Assembly: GCA_022829145.1 (NCBI GenBank)
Contig: CM040745.1
Location: 25,388,906-25,452,905, forward strand
DNA from: Albula goreensis
Lineage: Eukaryota > Chordata > Actinopteri > Albuliformes > Albulidae
Direction: 5' to 3'
DNA: 64,000 bases
Shown one piece after another: positions 1-24,600 of the stretch. The first letter of the stretch is position 1, and every line of letters starts with the position of its first letter. The notes beneath the pieces were generated by a model. The model had not been told where the DNA came from, did not search any database, and was given only the letters and a program-made list of their open reading frames with translations. A program made the translations under genes and the position numbers.

Positions 1-718
1 CAGACACTGGGGGATTTTCCAGCTAAACATCAAATATCCTGTATCTTAATAAATCAGTAAGGTACAGCAAAACAATCTGTTTGAAGCTTGCTCAGTCAAA
101 TCCTCCCTATGTTGAAGTAACAACTATTTAAACAGTTTTCTGAATGATGTCTCATGAGAATATTTGAGGCCAGCATTTATGCTGTATTTGACTGTATTTT
201 TCATCCTTCTCCCTGCCATGGCAAAGTATGACAGAGGAAAGGCATTGTTCCCTTACAAAGTGGAGATATTGGTTATTATTTTTTTACATTCATCACTCCT
301 ATAGGTAATTTGACAAATTTTTCAGATGACACTATTTATATAAATAATTTGAAACATTTTTGGGTCAATATATTGAAGATAGTCTAAGGTTTGAGTGTTG
401 CTTCTTTCACTGAACCTCCCTGAAGTAGAAGGAGCTTTGCAAATTGTAGGCTGTCCAAATCATTTACTGTAATGATTTTACTGCTTCAAAAGATAATGAA
501 TCTTGAGAAATGAAGGATGGAGCAGTTTGACAATCATCATCCTCATCATCATTATCATCATCAAAATCATCACACTTTTGCAACTGATGCTCACTGTAAT
601 CACAATAAGCTTTGTCCATAATTATTTTGTTGCAGCTTTTCATTTCTTGTACAATGTTGGCATAAAGGTGCTTTTTATACTGAGTGTTCCATAAAGAGCA
701 ATGTTGCCTTTTGTAAGG
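1..718. other. intergenic, no gene seen
   Basis: The stretch is AT-rich with a degenerate ATC/CAT trinucleotide tract at about 534-578. That tract produces the short open frames on both strands (Asp-rich one way, Ile-rich the other). Nothing else is recognised. Confidence 0.6.
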
Positions 719-870
719 GCAGCTGGTGGGAGAGCTGGTCACCCGGCTCAGGGCTGGTTAGTTTGATTCCCAGGTAGGGCACTGCTACCTCCAGCCAAGT
801 ATTTGAAATTGCTTCAGTATAATGTTCCTACTTCCAAGATTATAATGCACCCAAATACACTAAAAAAGTT
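719..870 (+). mobile_element. degraded tRNA-derived SINE
   Basis: The stretch GGTTAGTTTGATTCCCAGG resembles a tRNA B box. It is followed by GTAGGGCACTGCTACC and AATTGCTTCAGTATA, the order seen in widespread fish tRNA-derived SINEs (HE1/V-SINE type). The A box region is poorly preserved and the ends are approximate. Confidence 0.6.
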
Positions 871-2549
871 AAATTGAATCTGAATCTGAAATTGAATCTG
901 AAAGAAAAGTTCTGGAGTGTAGAGTGTTGGGTAGATGCCAATATGCCTAATCCCTCAAAGAACAGGAGCCTTACATCCTTGAAGCCTTACATCCAATATC
1001 CCACTTCACTCTGTAAGACAGTATTCCAACAAGAACTAAAGCTGTTCAGAGGCCAAAGGGTGGCCTTACTCCTTATTATTGCTTGGTATTCATATATTGT
1101 AAGGTGTTTCTGTTGTTTTGTACACCCATTGTATACAAATATTGCTTTTTTGCTTTGCACTTACATACCAATTTATTGCTAGTAAGTTATTACTTACATT
1201 TTCATGAAAAAAGATAAGGGTAAAAAGTCCCACAGATTTTGCTGTTATGATTCATTGTGAGTCATTCATCATTTTTATGACCATGAAAGCATGCTGCAGA
1301 AGGTAATCTCTGGAAATGTCATATTTAACATAGTTCAGCACAATCATTTGTGTTTGACATATAGATGTATAACAGTCACAGTTGGGATCTCACAGAGACA
1401 CAACTGTCAGGTAATAAAGCAGAGATGAGCAGAACGTACAGACTGATGCCCTGTGGGGTTGAGTGGCTGGCAGCCAGGGGGTGGGGTGAGTGTGGGGGTG
1501 AAGGAGAGGTGTGACTAGGCTGAAGAGTAATCACACAGCTTAGTGCTGTTCCTCTGAGCTAGGTTTTAAAACTGACTAACCAGTTTTACCCTGGATGAGT
1601 CCTGCAAAGAAACATTAAAGAAGGGCAGGTGCTCTGTTCATTTAGACTGCTGAATCTAATTAAAACATTCTGATTAGACTGTTTTGTAGTCCCTCACCAA
1701 AATATAGACATCTCAACACCTGCCTTTCATACTATGCACTACAGTCTGTGGGCTGCCGTTTATAGAGGGTCCAAACCCACAGAGGCAGAAGCTGTGTGTG
1801 CTGTGTGATGACTGCACAGTCTGTGATTATGTTGTCACAGGAAGCTTGGAGTGAAAGCGATATCAAAAGACAGATTTGCGCTCTCTGATGAAGACAGACA
1901 ATTATGCAGTCTGTGATTATCTACTCATTTGGGAAAGAGCAGAATCACACAAGAGAAACTTTCACAAGAGAAAATCTGGTCTCCTTCCATAGTTCACCTC
2001 ATTCCATCCTTTGGAAATACAGCTTCCCCTAACTCCTGCATGCTTCTCAAACTGATGGCATGTCTGCTGTGATTCCTCACATCTAACATCAGATAAAAGC
2101 TTTTACAACCTGCCACCCTGAATTAAAATGTTGGCAAGATGTAGACTTTTGTACTGTTGACCTTGCTGTTAGAAGTGAGCTTGGCACTGTTATCAGCACT
2201 GTATTGCTGCTGTGATTTGAAGCCACTCTTTGTAACTGGATGAATATTGGAGATATCGTAAAAATGATGTGTAACATACAGGTTTTGACAGCACACAGCA
2301 ATACTTTCCATTCATATTTCCCGTTTATTTATGTATTACATTAGTTATTTCTTTTATCTATTATATAGTGAGTGGTGCAGGTGGGATTGTATATTTATGA
2401 TGGATTCTTTGGTTGGAGAGGGGACAAGTTTCCAGTTTTGTCATGTGATGTAGATGAGATTAAATATAAGTTTCCTGGGTAGAGATGGGAGATTCAGATT
2501 TTCTCTGACTTGGGAGCAAGTGCTTGGAAGAAGCAGGGGTGTGGGTGGT
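871..2549. other. intergenic, no gene seen
   Basis: I see no coding signal. The phrase GCAGTCTGTGATTAT occurs near 1905, with the near-identical CACAGTCTGTGATTAT near 1815, suggesting a small local duplication. The rest is unremarkable single-copy-looking DNA. Confidence 0.5.
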
Positions 2550-2850
2550 GGGGGGATGAGGGGATAGGGACCGACATTACAAAGAGCAAGGGAGGGGAGA
2601 GGAGAGGTGAGTCTTCAGTCTGCACTTGAAAGTGGCCAGTGTCTCTGCTGTTCTGACCTCCACGGGAAGGTCATTCCACCAGCGGGGGGCCAAGACACAC
2701 AGCAGATGTTACCTGGAAGTGCAGGAGTGGAGAGGGGGAGGCATCAGATGACCAGAGGTGGCAGAGCAACCTAATCACCCAGCTGTTGAAGAGAAAAGGA
2801 GTGATGGGTAGTTGCATGCTTTTTGGAGGATTTGCACCCTCATGAATGAA
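2550..2850 (-). mobile_element. LINE ORF2 C-terminal fragment, degraded
   Basis: On the minus strand, about 2690 to 2605 reads RWWNDLPVEVRTAETLATF, then KCRLKTHL. The WNxLPxxxRxAxxLxxFKxxLKTHL pattern is typical of the end of the reverse-transcriptase ORF of L2/CR1/Rex-like non-LTR elements. The frame is broken upstream, and only this 3' portion is present. Confidence 0.72.
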
Positions 2851-14759
<11,909 letters not shown>

Positions 14760-14945
14760 AATGTCCATGGTTTTAGTTTTTTTTGTTCTTCCTGGTTATG
14801 TTATTATGACTTAGATTTAATTAATAGATTTGCTGTAGCATTATTGTTAGATGCACTTTTAGATTTGTTGATGTCTGTACCTAATCCTTGTACGTCACTT
14901 TGGATAAAAGCGTCTGCTAAATGAATAAATTTAAATGTAAATGTA
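14760..14945 (+). mobile_element. 3' tail of an L2/CR1-type LINE or derived SINE
   Basis: The segment ends TTGTACGTCACTTTGGATAA, AAGCGTCTGCTAAATGAATA and a short AAATGTAAATGTA tail. This CTTTGGATAAAAGCGTCTGCTAAATG string is a very common fish retroposon 3' end. The upstream limit is approximate. Confidence 0.75.
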
Positions 14946-15932
14946 GGCCTCAGAAGATGCTGCTAAACCATGATGGTAAGCCATGAAAAATATTATAAAT
15001 CCAATAACAAAACAGGGACATTTAATGTTATTGTTTGCTCTTTCAACCCTTAGACATCCATATCACATGCAAATGATAATTCAGTTGATGTGTCAGATGG
15101 ATTCTCTAATTGGCTCCATTACTGCCTGGTGCATGTTAAATTATTCCCTAAGATGGTAAAATAAGAGATGGAAATGTTTCTCTTCTCAAGGTGGTTATGG
15201 CTGTTGTTGTGATCTGATATCCCCACAGCAGAAGGATATTCATTCACAGCATTTTGTTATTGACAGCATGAATCTCTTCTTTGAGCTGCTCAAAGTCTAC
15301 TACTGTTTTCAGGCTGCAGAATCAACAATTACAGTTGGAATGACTTTTCCCTTCAGCATCTAGACAATTCTGAGGCATGTCTGTGTCAGGGGAAAGAGAA
15401 TATTAATTCGGCCGAAGATATCAATTATTCTGTGCTCTAGAGAATGGTTTGGGTCTCTGAACCTAAACTGATTTACCATTTACTTCTGTGCAGAAAATTG
15501 TACATGGCATCAAGTTTATGCTGTGTGTTTGCTTTACTAAAGCTAGTTTTACTGAAAAATGTACTTTCACCTAAGAGCTTGATGTAACACTGTCTGAGGT
15601 ATGCGATGACAACAATCACTCATATTTTAGAAAAAAAAAAGGTACCAGCTGCTAACCACCACTGAAAATTGCATTGCATTTTGTATCAGTATATAATATG
15701 TGCATTAGTGCAGGGACATAAAATTCAAGTTCAGTTCAAAGAATACTTTTCAGCTTATCAACTGAATCTAAATCCCAAAAATGGAGATGCTTGGCTCAGT
15801 CCAAAAACAAATCATGGATTTTCTGAATCCATGATGAGCCTTACCAATTACATGTTTTCGGGCAGGCCTACAATCAGCACCAGATGCAGAGTAAATCACA
15901 TAGCACAGTTTGCTGTCAAATGAATCCTGTGA

Positions 15933-15946
15933 GCGCCATCTAGTGG
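15933..15946 (-). promoter_or_regulatory. CTCF-like core site
   Basis: On the minus strand CCACTAGATGGCGC matches the CTCF core consensus CCASYAGRKGGCRS at all 14 positions. It lies about 2 kb beyond the lmo7 poly(A) site. Binding is inferred from the motif only. Confidence 0.5.
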
Positions 15947-17386
15947 TGGCCATCCATGCCCTCCATGGACCATTTGCTACCATTTGTGCACCCTTTGCAA
16001 CACACTTACTAAATTACCTGGGTCTAAAATAGTGGTGTGAGACAGAGGCTCCAAGAACTAAATGAGCAAAGGGCTCATGTTCTATCAAGAGCTTTGGAAC
16101 AATAGTTGTGATATTTCTATTGACTTCAAGTTCGTTTTACTTCTTAAAATGGACTGTTTACATAAACTTTTGGGCATTTAGTAGACACTCTTAAATTTTT
16201 TATTTAGAGCAACTAACAAAAGTTTTTGTTGACTGACAGCACATGGAACAGTAGCACCATCCATTGTAGGCCTAACCAAGCCATTCATTTTTTTCAAAGC
16301 GAATCTTTTCCAGTGTCCGTTCTGCTTGTTTATTTTTTCATTTGCAGTCACTGAAAATGGCTGCTCATGGCTCAGGTTAGGGTTAGGGCCATTTGAAATA
16401 AAGAGGATTCCTAGCATAGTGGTTTTTCACCATCATCATTAAAGGATGGAATACAGATCACCATCAGCTGTCAAATAATGGAAGTCTGCTGTCATATCTG
16501 ACGAGGGCTAAAAATTCAAACATTTCAAGGGATTAAGATTTTGACTAAAAAAATGAATCCATAAAACTAGTACAATGTTTTGTCTGATGCAGTTGTTTTT
16601 GAAAAGCTAAGCTTTTACTTGGTACATGCTTGGCTTGTCCAGACTTATACTACTGTACCATTATTTTACCCCTTAAAATTGCCTCAAAATAGAACACTAC
16701 ATATTTTTTACTGTACATGTACATGATAAAATTGACCTTTAAATACTTTTCTGAAATGGTCAAAAACAATGTGTTAAAGATATTTATAACTTATGTTTTT
16801 AAAAACATCATTCTGAACAATGTTTTCACCCCTAATTGTGGGAATAGGGACTATATCCCAAAAATAATGGCAAGAGATGTTTTTTTATGGTTGTAAAGGT
16901 CATGAATAGTACACAGTTCTCAAAATATCATCTTCCATTTCAAGAATGCAGCATCTGGCTCAAAAGATGAACTTGGAATTCTGTAAACACAGTTCAATCT
17001 AAATATAAATTGTGATGGACTGAAGGTCTGTGGTTTATCCCAAAGACACATTTGTACTGGACAAGGAAAGAGAGGAGGTCCGTTATCTTACTGTTGCCAT
17101 GTACCATCCTGTCTGCAGGTAATGCACGAATTTGTTGAGAAACATTATGTGTCCTATCCGTTAGTCATCTTCCGGCAGTATATTCTGCCCTGATTAATGG
17201 AACATAAGGTTTTTATGAAATCACTTTGCTGAAGCTTCATATATTTCGTCTTCAGAGTTCAAGAGGGCCACATTTGTCTCACTTGCAACTTGGACTCAGT
17301 TCCCTCTTCCGAGACATAGAAAACTGATGTTGTCAAACCATATTGAAAGGTTTGTGTATAATCTGTGACATGATTTTGATAGTAAA

Positions 17387-17418
17387 ATTGTTAAGTAATC
17401 TGATTGTTAAGTAATCTG
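17387..17418. repeat. two perfect copies of a 16-bp unit
   Basis: ATTGTTAAGTAATCTG is repeated twice head to tail with no mismatch. It looks like a recent local slippage or duplication. Confidence 0.9.
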
Positions 17419-17929
17419 ATAAATAATGTGTTTGATATGTCAAAATTTTGTCAAACCACATTTAGACAACATTGCTGTTTCAAGTTCACTTCAGGTGGTA
17501 AGAGCTCTGAAAGGACCACAAAATTGGTTCTAAGTATCAGCCTTAAGGTACCAAATAAAGGTAACCCCAAAATTCATAAAGCATTCTTTCTCCCGTCTCG
17601 GTATCTGGTCTCAATCTAAATCTCTAAACTAAGGAGTTACACACACAACCTTAAGTAAATCTTTGCAAGCACTTCATGTACCTTTCAACATAAATAGTCT
17701 ATTCGCCATCTTTGATTTGTACAGTATCTTGTGCTTTTCATTTTTCAGACAGTCACATCCCTTTCATTAAAAAGCAGTACTGCACAGAAAGGCCAAACTA
17801 AGAGGCTGCAACATTTTATCTGCTGATCTCACTACAACATACATGAATGGATTATATCAAGATTTGCTAGTCAGTCACAAAAAAATAAATAAATAAATAC
17901 AAAAAACAACAGATTGATACTCCAGAGAC

Positions 17930-18673
17930 ATGCAGATTTGGTCATTTTTATTTACAGACATTAACAAACAAAGCCCAGTTTGCTGCAGATCCATACACAA
18001 TGCAGCATTCTTTTTCCTTGGCAAAAAACATTTCTTTCGCAAACACATTTGCTCCCAAAATGCATCAAATGAATTACCTCAACGAAAAAGAAATAAGTGC
18101 TTACTAACCATTCATTCAGCTTTAAATATATATTTTATCATATGTTATCATAATCATCTTTCACCACCAGAAAAAGGCACATTTTCAATAAACTATAAGA
18201 AATATAAGAGAACAAACAAGCTTCATTGGGATAAAGATTCAGTTAGGGGTCCCAGGGGAAAGATAACCATAAAACAGTTTTCAAATACTTTAATATGAAC
18301 AATTTAACAGTGCTACTCTGAAATCTGTAATACCAGCTGGAGGTCACCAGAATTATTTCTCAACAAGACAAACATATATATATTGGTGTCTACAACTTCT
18401 AACAAAACATCCATGACATACAGATACATGCACATCCCTTATATTCTGTACAGGAAAATTGCAATATTCTCATATAAACATGTCACCCTATTAAATCTCA
18501 CCCTCTTGCAAATGGAAAGTGGAAAAGTAAATTATACAATCAGGGCCTGCAGGATTATAGATCCTCTATTTTCATTTAGCAAAAGTACACAACTGATGTG
18601 TGGTCATACATGTAGTATTCAGAGATCACGGTCATCACTACTGTCTTCCTCAATCTAATGTAATGCAGATAGG
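17930..18673 (-). other. lmo7: lmo7 3' UTR
   Basis: The stretch after the TGA lacks coding features and ends near a poly(A) signal, giving a 3' UTR of roughly 740 nt if the first good signal is used. The far end is inferred, because no transcript is available. It is AT-rich, and the plus-strand open frames in it are chance. Confidence 0.6.
17947..17952 (-). terminator. poly(A) signal AATAAA for lmo7
   Basis: A canonical AATAAA hexamer on the minus strand is the first one I noticed downstream of the lmo7 stop codon. It is followed by T-rich sequence (TATTTATTTATT) at about 17880-17900, as expected for a cleavage region. Confidence 0.6.
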
Positions 18674-18696
18674 TCACATGGTTGTGGGTTGTCCAG
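18674..18696 (-). CDS. lmo7: lmo7 exon 32: last coding exon, C-terminal GQPTTM
   Basis: Only 23 coding bases remain, from CTGGACAACC to the TGA at 18674..18676, giving T-GQPTTM after a CATATAG acceptor. Mammalian LMO7 ends SGRPTAM and LIMCH1 ends AGQPTTL, so the short tail is as expected. The exon is too short to be seen as an open reading frame and was found by matching the tail and the phase. Confidence 0.88.
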
Positions 18697-21600
18697 CTAT
18701 ATGGGAGAGAAACCCGGTTAATCAGTAGAGTTCCCATGACCCTTCATTCATTTCAGAGTTTTCATGAAATCACAACAGAGGAAGTTCAAAATGAGCTTTG
18801 GCAAAGTGTATATCTGGACTAAACACACACATCATCCTCACAGACTTAGCAAGTTTGTTTTAATACATCTCAGCATGCCGTGGTATAGTGTATGTATGGG
18901 AATGGTTTGCTCACTTTTGAATCGGACATAGCAGGAGTTGCAGTAGAGCTGTCGGTTCCGTATTCTAACCTCAGCCCCAGACTCTGATCCCCCCAGGTCG
19001 GACTTGCAGTCGATGCACTGGAACAGCAATCGTTAATGAACACAATAAGCGACTAGACATTGAATACCACCCCCCTCCTCTGCTCCCCACCAAAACCATC
19101 CTTATGAGGAAGAGAGCCCGAAGGTAACACCACAGCTCTGAAATGAACAGTTGAGTGATACAATTATCCACAACAGCACGGAAGGAAACAAGAGTGACAC
19201 TAGGACAAATGAGAAGCCATTCCAGCGAGAACTGAAAACTGAAAGGGTGGGTAAACCTGCAGAAAGACATCAGCAGAGACACGGTGACAGGCCTGAGACC
19301 AACCCATAGAACAATTGTGTTCTTAGGGAAGTAACCATACAGTGATGTTACAGGAGTGACCCCACTGTAGTCATGTGACATGAAACTGAAGCGGTCTGAT
19401 GACTGAGGAGCCAATCAACCTCAAAACAAGAAGGACCAAGGAAAGGAAAAGATGGACCACATGCAAAACCTTCACCCCAACACCCTATGTGGCTAATTAT
19501 CTACATTTCTTTGTGATTTTGGTTTTAAAACTACAGTAAAATTCCCCATTTTTTTCCACTTTTGTGATCGGATCATCTTATAGAATTCTGCAGGAAGCAA
19601 TTTCTGGCTCCAATGGTTCTGCACATACACTATGGCATTTGGCTGCTTCATAATGTTTCTCTCTGTATGGTATTTAAAATCTAACGGGTGGTAGGTTCAG
19701 GGTTTGCTAGGGTTCTGAAGGCATATTAAGCCCTCTTGAATGTTAATGGCTTTGCAGTGCAGAGTGTACCATGCCCCAGGCACAAGGATTGGGTTAGAGA
19801 TGATTCTGGAAGATGGGGGTGCATTTGGATCACATGGCGAACAGGCTGGAGCCCATTTCCCCGTTAGCGCTGTTTGACAACCTTCTCTCACCTTAAAACA
19901 ACCCAAATGATAACAGAGCCCCAGGGACTCGATGATCATGGCTGCTCCTCTGCCCAGTGGGTTGTCACAGAACGTACAGATTTTCTTTCCACTGACTGAC
20001 CTGGATTACAGAACGGATTGCAGGGGTGACTCGGAGAGCTGGCAAACTAAATCCACTCTTGGTCGAGTGAGAGAGAGAAAGAGAGAGGAGAGAAGAGAGA
20101 CTTCCAAACATGGTGGGTGAACTGAGAAAAAGGCATCTAATATGGGCTGTGAACAGAAAGGAATCCAGTCCCCTACAGGGTGAAATAAAAACCAAACACT
20201 ATTGCAGTAATGGATATAAATAGGACCAGGAATCTGAAGAGGAGGCATATGGACTACAGCTTAACACACTCTGAATGTACAGTGTTGCCAAGGGCAACAA
20301 TGTTAATTAAATGTAATACTACAAAAAGAAAATGAACAATTGAATATGATATGTGAATCTGTAACAAAATGTAGGTTTTTGAGGGTCAGTACCTGTTGCG
20401 CTGGGATGAGGAGTTGGGATCAGAGAAGGGGTCCACATTTGAGGCAGCAGGTGGGGTAGGGGAGGTGGAGGGGGGCTGGGCCCAGGGGCTCTGCCGCATG
20501 GAGCTTGTGGAGAAAGAGGTAGGCAGGGTGTTGGTGGAGGCGGAGCGTGGGTATGGGCGGGCGGAGGTCGAGCCGGACGTGGCGGACTGAGGGCGGCTGT
20601 AAGAGGGGGTGCCTGCTGACCATGAGGGTGGTCTCAGGTCGAGGTTATCCAGAGATTCACCTCTGTAAGCAATCAAAGCAGACCAGCATTACTGGAAATG
20701 GCATGAAAGGAAATCATATTGAATATTATCATATTGAAATCATATGAATAGAGGCAGCAAGTGTAGTGGATACAACTAATGAATCAAAGCCAAAGTAGTA
20801 GCAATAACAGCCTGCAATGTCAGAGCTGGGCAGCATGACTGCATGCTCTGCGGTGCTGGCCTCTGCCCTCTCTTTCCCCAGGCTTTGGTTCCTGAGGGAC
20901 AGCTGGTTGGCCCGTGATCATGGGACAGACAGACAAACAGACTGACCTCCTGATGGGGTCCTTGCCGGCGCTGGGAGTGCTCTGGCGGATCCAGCTGTTG
21001 TCGGTCAGGAGGGGGGTCTTCTTCTTCATCTCCTCAATAATCTGCTGGCGCTCATGTTCCGCCTGGGACACCGGCTGGTCTGCCTTCCTCTGGGAGTCCC
21101 GGCTCCAGGAGACATCGGGTGCACCGCTGTTCACCACTGCTGCCAACGGTCAGAGGAGAAGGCCATGCTCAGCATGCTCAGGGACATTCTCCAGTCAATT
21201 CGCTCACCCTGAGGACAGCCCCCTGCCTGTCCTTCGATCAACTCACAGGTATAGGCATCCCTAATTTAAGAATCATGGTATGATAAACAGACTCAAGAAA
21301 ATGACTGTGTCTGAAACTAGTGATTGGAAAGTTGACTGCAAACTAGTAAGACACAGATAAATTATTAAATGATAAATTATTTAAAAAATTATTTTACAAT
21401 TATAGGAATATTGCAATTAAGCAAATTAAATCATTTTAATTGATGGGTATCCAGGATTGGCTCTCATTGATGATTGAAGTATTTTCCAGATTCCAGTTGA
21501 TTGGCTGGCTTGGTAAATGGGACAGGCTGATTGGGTTGAGCTCTCAGAGGCCATGCCCACCTCTCTCTGGGTTTCTGTATTTCATGGCATTGAGGATGTT

Positions 21601-24600
21601 TCTCCTCTCAGCCTCCAGCTCGGATGCTGCCTGCAGCCTCTGGGCCTTCCCGCTCCTCTTTCTCTTAAACTCCTCTTCCAACAGCCACTGGGCCATGCCC
21701 CCGTGTCTCCTGGACACACCTGAGCACAGCCGCACACACGCACTCTCACACCAGCCCCCAGAATCCGCACCACAGACATCACAATACAATATGCCCTGAT
21801 AATAAAAGGCTTTGTGCCAATACCATAGATAAAAGGCAAGGAACCAACAAAGTTATTTTTCCTTTTCAAATGCAATGCATACATAAAAATACTACAAAAT
21901 AAACAAACCTCTTCCCTCCTCTTTGTCCACTTCATCCAGTTCAGGAGTAGATTTGGATTTTGCCCTGTAAATGAAGGTAAAAACATTAGGAGATTCAAGT
22001 GCATACATCTGCCATTATCACACAGAGGAGAAGACAGTGTTCCCCACTCAAACATAAAATGAATGAAATAAATCAAGAGCTTTCAAAGATTGAAAATAAA
22101 AGACAATCAGCAATTAGGACAGGGATGCACGACTTGGAGGATGAGAAGATTTGCTCTTGTCATTGGACTTCAGTCCTGACTAAATGTGTTTTGACCCGGG
22201 TAGTGTTTAATCTATTTTGAAGTTGAGATATACTGAGAAAGCAAACTCTGCAAAGTGCTGTACTGGAGAAATTGAAAATTGAGTGGTGCCACCCTGTCCT
22301 AGATCAAGCTGGTGGCTGACGGTTGCACCTTAATAGCATGCAGATGTTCTGGGGTGCACTGCAGTACTGACCTGTCTAAGCTGGAAACCTCAGGGAGAAC
22401 TTTGGCAAACCCATAGGACTCCCCTGCCCTGCATGGCAGCAGCAGGGAGAAGGGCACAGAGAAGCAGGTGTTCACAGCAGGCAAATGTTAACAGGAAGGA
22501 GGCCACACAGACAGACAGACGGTTAGCCACAGAGGAGGACTTGCTACACAAAGCTGCTAGGAAATTAGTACTGTAGGTAAAGGTTAGTGTCTACAGTACA
22601 AGCATTGTCCTAGGCCAAAAAGCAGTTCCTTCATGTTTACTTTTGAATACAATACATTTTCAGCCAAACATATAATGGGATGAATGACGTACAGTGCCAG
22701 AGGTACAAAACTGTGCCTTCAGCAGATTTATTTGGCCATTCTTATTTCAAGCAAATTAAACAAAGATAAAGACAATTAAAAATTGCAATTACAAACCAAT
22801 TGTAATTAAGATTAAAAACCCAACAATCTCCTGACCACGTTTTTTTTTTTTAAATCATATACGACTATTTAAAATTATTTTAAAACTTTAAAACTACATT
22901 AAACATGCATAAATGTCTACCTGCCCATAATGTTGATTTTTTAAAAGCTATTTTGTGATTTATTTTTGTCAAATTACTGTATTTTTCAATATTCATTTCA
23001 TGCTGAGTTGGCGTTGTAATTTTCGGTTGTTTTCCTGTATAAATATGTAAAGTGCACCAGCTCAGTGGCCTTTCTTAAGGTAAATGTCAGGATGTGGTTG
23101 TGTCACAGTGGGGGCAAGCTCAGGCCTCTTCCTCACCATTGCTGCTGCATCCTCTCATGCTCCTGCTCTTCAGCGGCCTCCTGACGCCTCCTCTCCTCCT
23201 CCAGCCTGCGTCTCTCAGCCTCCTCCTCTTCCCTCATCCTCTGCTGTCTCATCTCCTCTGCCCTCCTCTGTCTCTCCTTCTCCTCACGCTGGAGCTGTTC
23301 CTGCCTCTCCCTCCTCTTCCTCTCCTCCAGCTCTGACTGCTGACGCTGCTCCTGCTCATGCTGGGTAGGGTCATCCAAAGAAGGGGGCGGGGCCTGGCTC
23401 AGAGGAGGCAGAGTGAGTAAGGACTAAACCCCTGCCCCGGAGGACATCGGCCGCAGCCGAGATTCACCTGTGGAATGTCACCCCCACACTAAAGTTCTTC
23501 TGAATTCATACAGCACTCCTTGCTAGGTCAACTAATTTATTTCTCCTAATTGATCCCATTTAATAATCTCCATACATTTACACTGATGCACTTACTTACA
23601 ACAGTATAATACAACCTGGGTTTACTGCAAAAGTAAAACATTATGATTCATTATTCACAGAAATCAAGTGATCTACATTGTGACTAATACTTAGAGGATA
23701 GGAAGTATAAGAGAAACAAAATCCTTCCTAGCCATCAGACAATCACATCACAATCAAAAGTCTATGTATAATCAGACACCTCAAATGGAATAGTCTCAGG
23801 TAGTAAAAAAGCACTAGATAGGCTTGGTATTATGAAGTTGCCAGTACTCATCAACTAGGACTGAATCAATAACATGTCACAAATTAAAATGATCCATCCT
23901 TGGTTATCTTCAAAAGGACTAACCATGTGAATACGAGAGCTGGATCACACAAAACTAAAAGCCCTTTGGGATATTTAATGAAGAGCAAATAATGATAGAT
24001 GATCGGTCTCTGTGACCCTGTCTGTGCCGTGGGCAGCCTTACTAGCTCCTGGTAATTGGATACCTCTTTTGTGGCTTCAAGCTGAGCGCGGCGAAACTCC
24101 TCGTCCAGCTTCTCCTGGTCACGCTTATATTTCTCCTGCACACAGGTAATGCAGGGAAATGTCGGTCAGACTGGTGTGTGCAGTTCTCCCAGCTGATACA
24201 AGGAAATCCTTTGCCTTTCTTTTAATGACTCAGTCAGTTCAGATTCTTTCTCAGTTACAAACTCATTGAGGAAGTATGAAACAGTAAGATCATACAGAAA
24301 ATGTCAGCTGACCCATAAAATCCAGAGGGGATCCTATGCAATTGTACATTGGCTTTGGACATTAATTTTCAGCTCCACACATAATCAAAGATTTTCAGCC
24401 AAATACCACATTAAGGATGAGTGGCCCACTTGCCTTGTAGTACTTTTCTGTCAAGTGAAATCTCGCCCTACCTTAAAAGACATTTGACTACTCAGTATTT
24501 TTGCACAATTAGTACTTCAACCTTGCAGTCCTATTCCAGACTTTATCAAAGCAATCAGAGATTCTTGGGATCTTTCTTTTTCCAACAACAACCCCAGAGA

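Larger units (their letters stand above)
14946..17929. other. intergenic between the retroposon tail and the lmo7 3' end
   Basis: No gene is seen. The stretch holds a CTCF-like site (15933-15946), two copies of TTAGGG at 16377-16388, a 16-bp tandem duplication (17387-17418) and an AAAT run at 17880-17900. The repeat-free part at 15080-15400 is a candidate conserved element, untested. Confidence 0.5.

Noticed and set aside
750-775. Possible tRNA gene from a B-box-like sequence
   Set aside because: There is no cloverleaf, and the following sequence matches a SINE body.
16377-16388. Telomere-like TTAGGG repeats
   Set aside because: There are only two units, which is expected by chance.
18971-19414. 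147-codon minus-strand open frame
   Set aside because: It lies in intron 30 and runs into the LIM exon in the wrong frame. It has no family resemblance.
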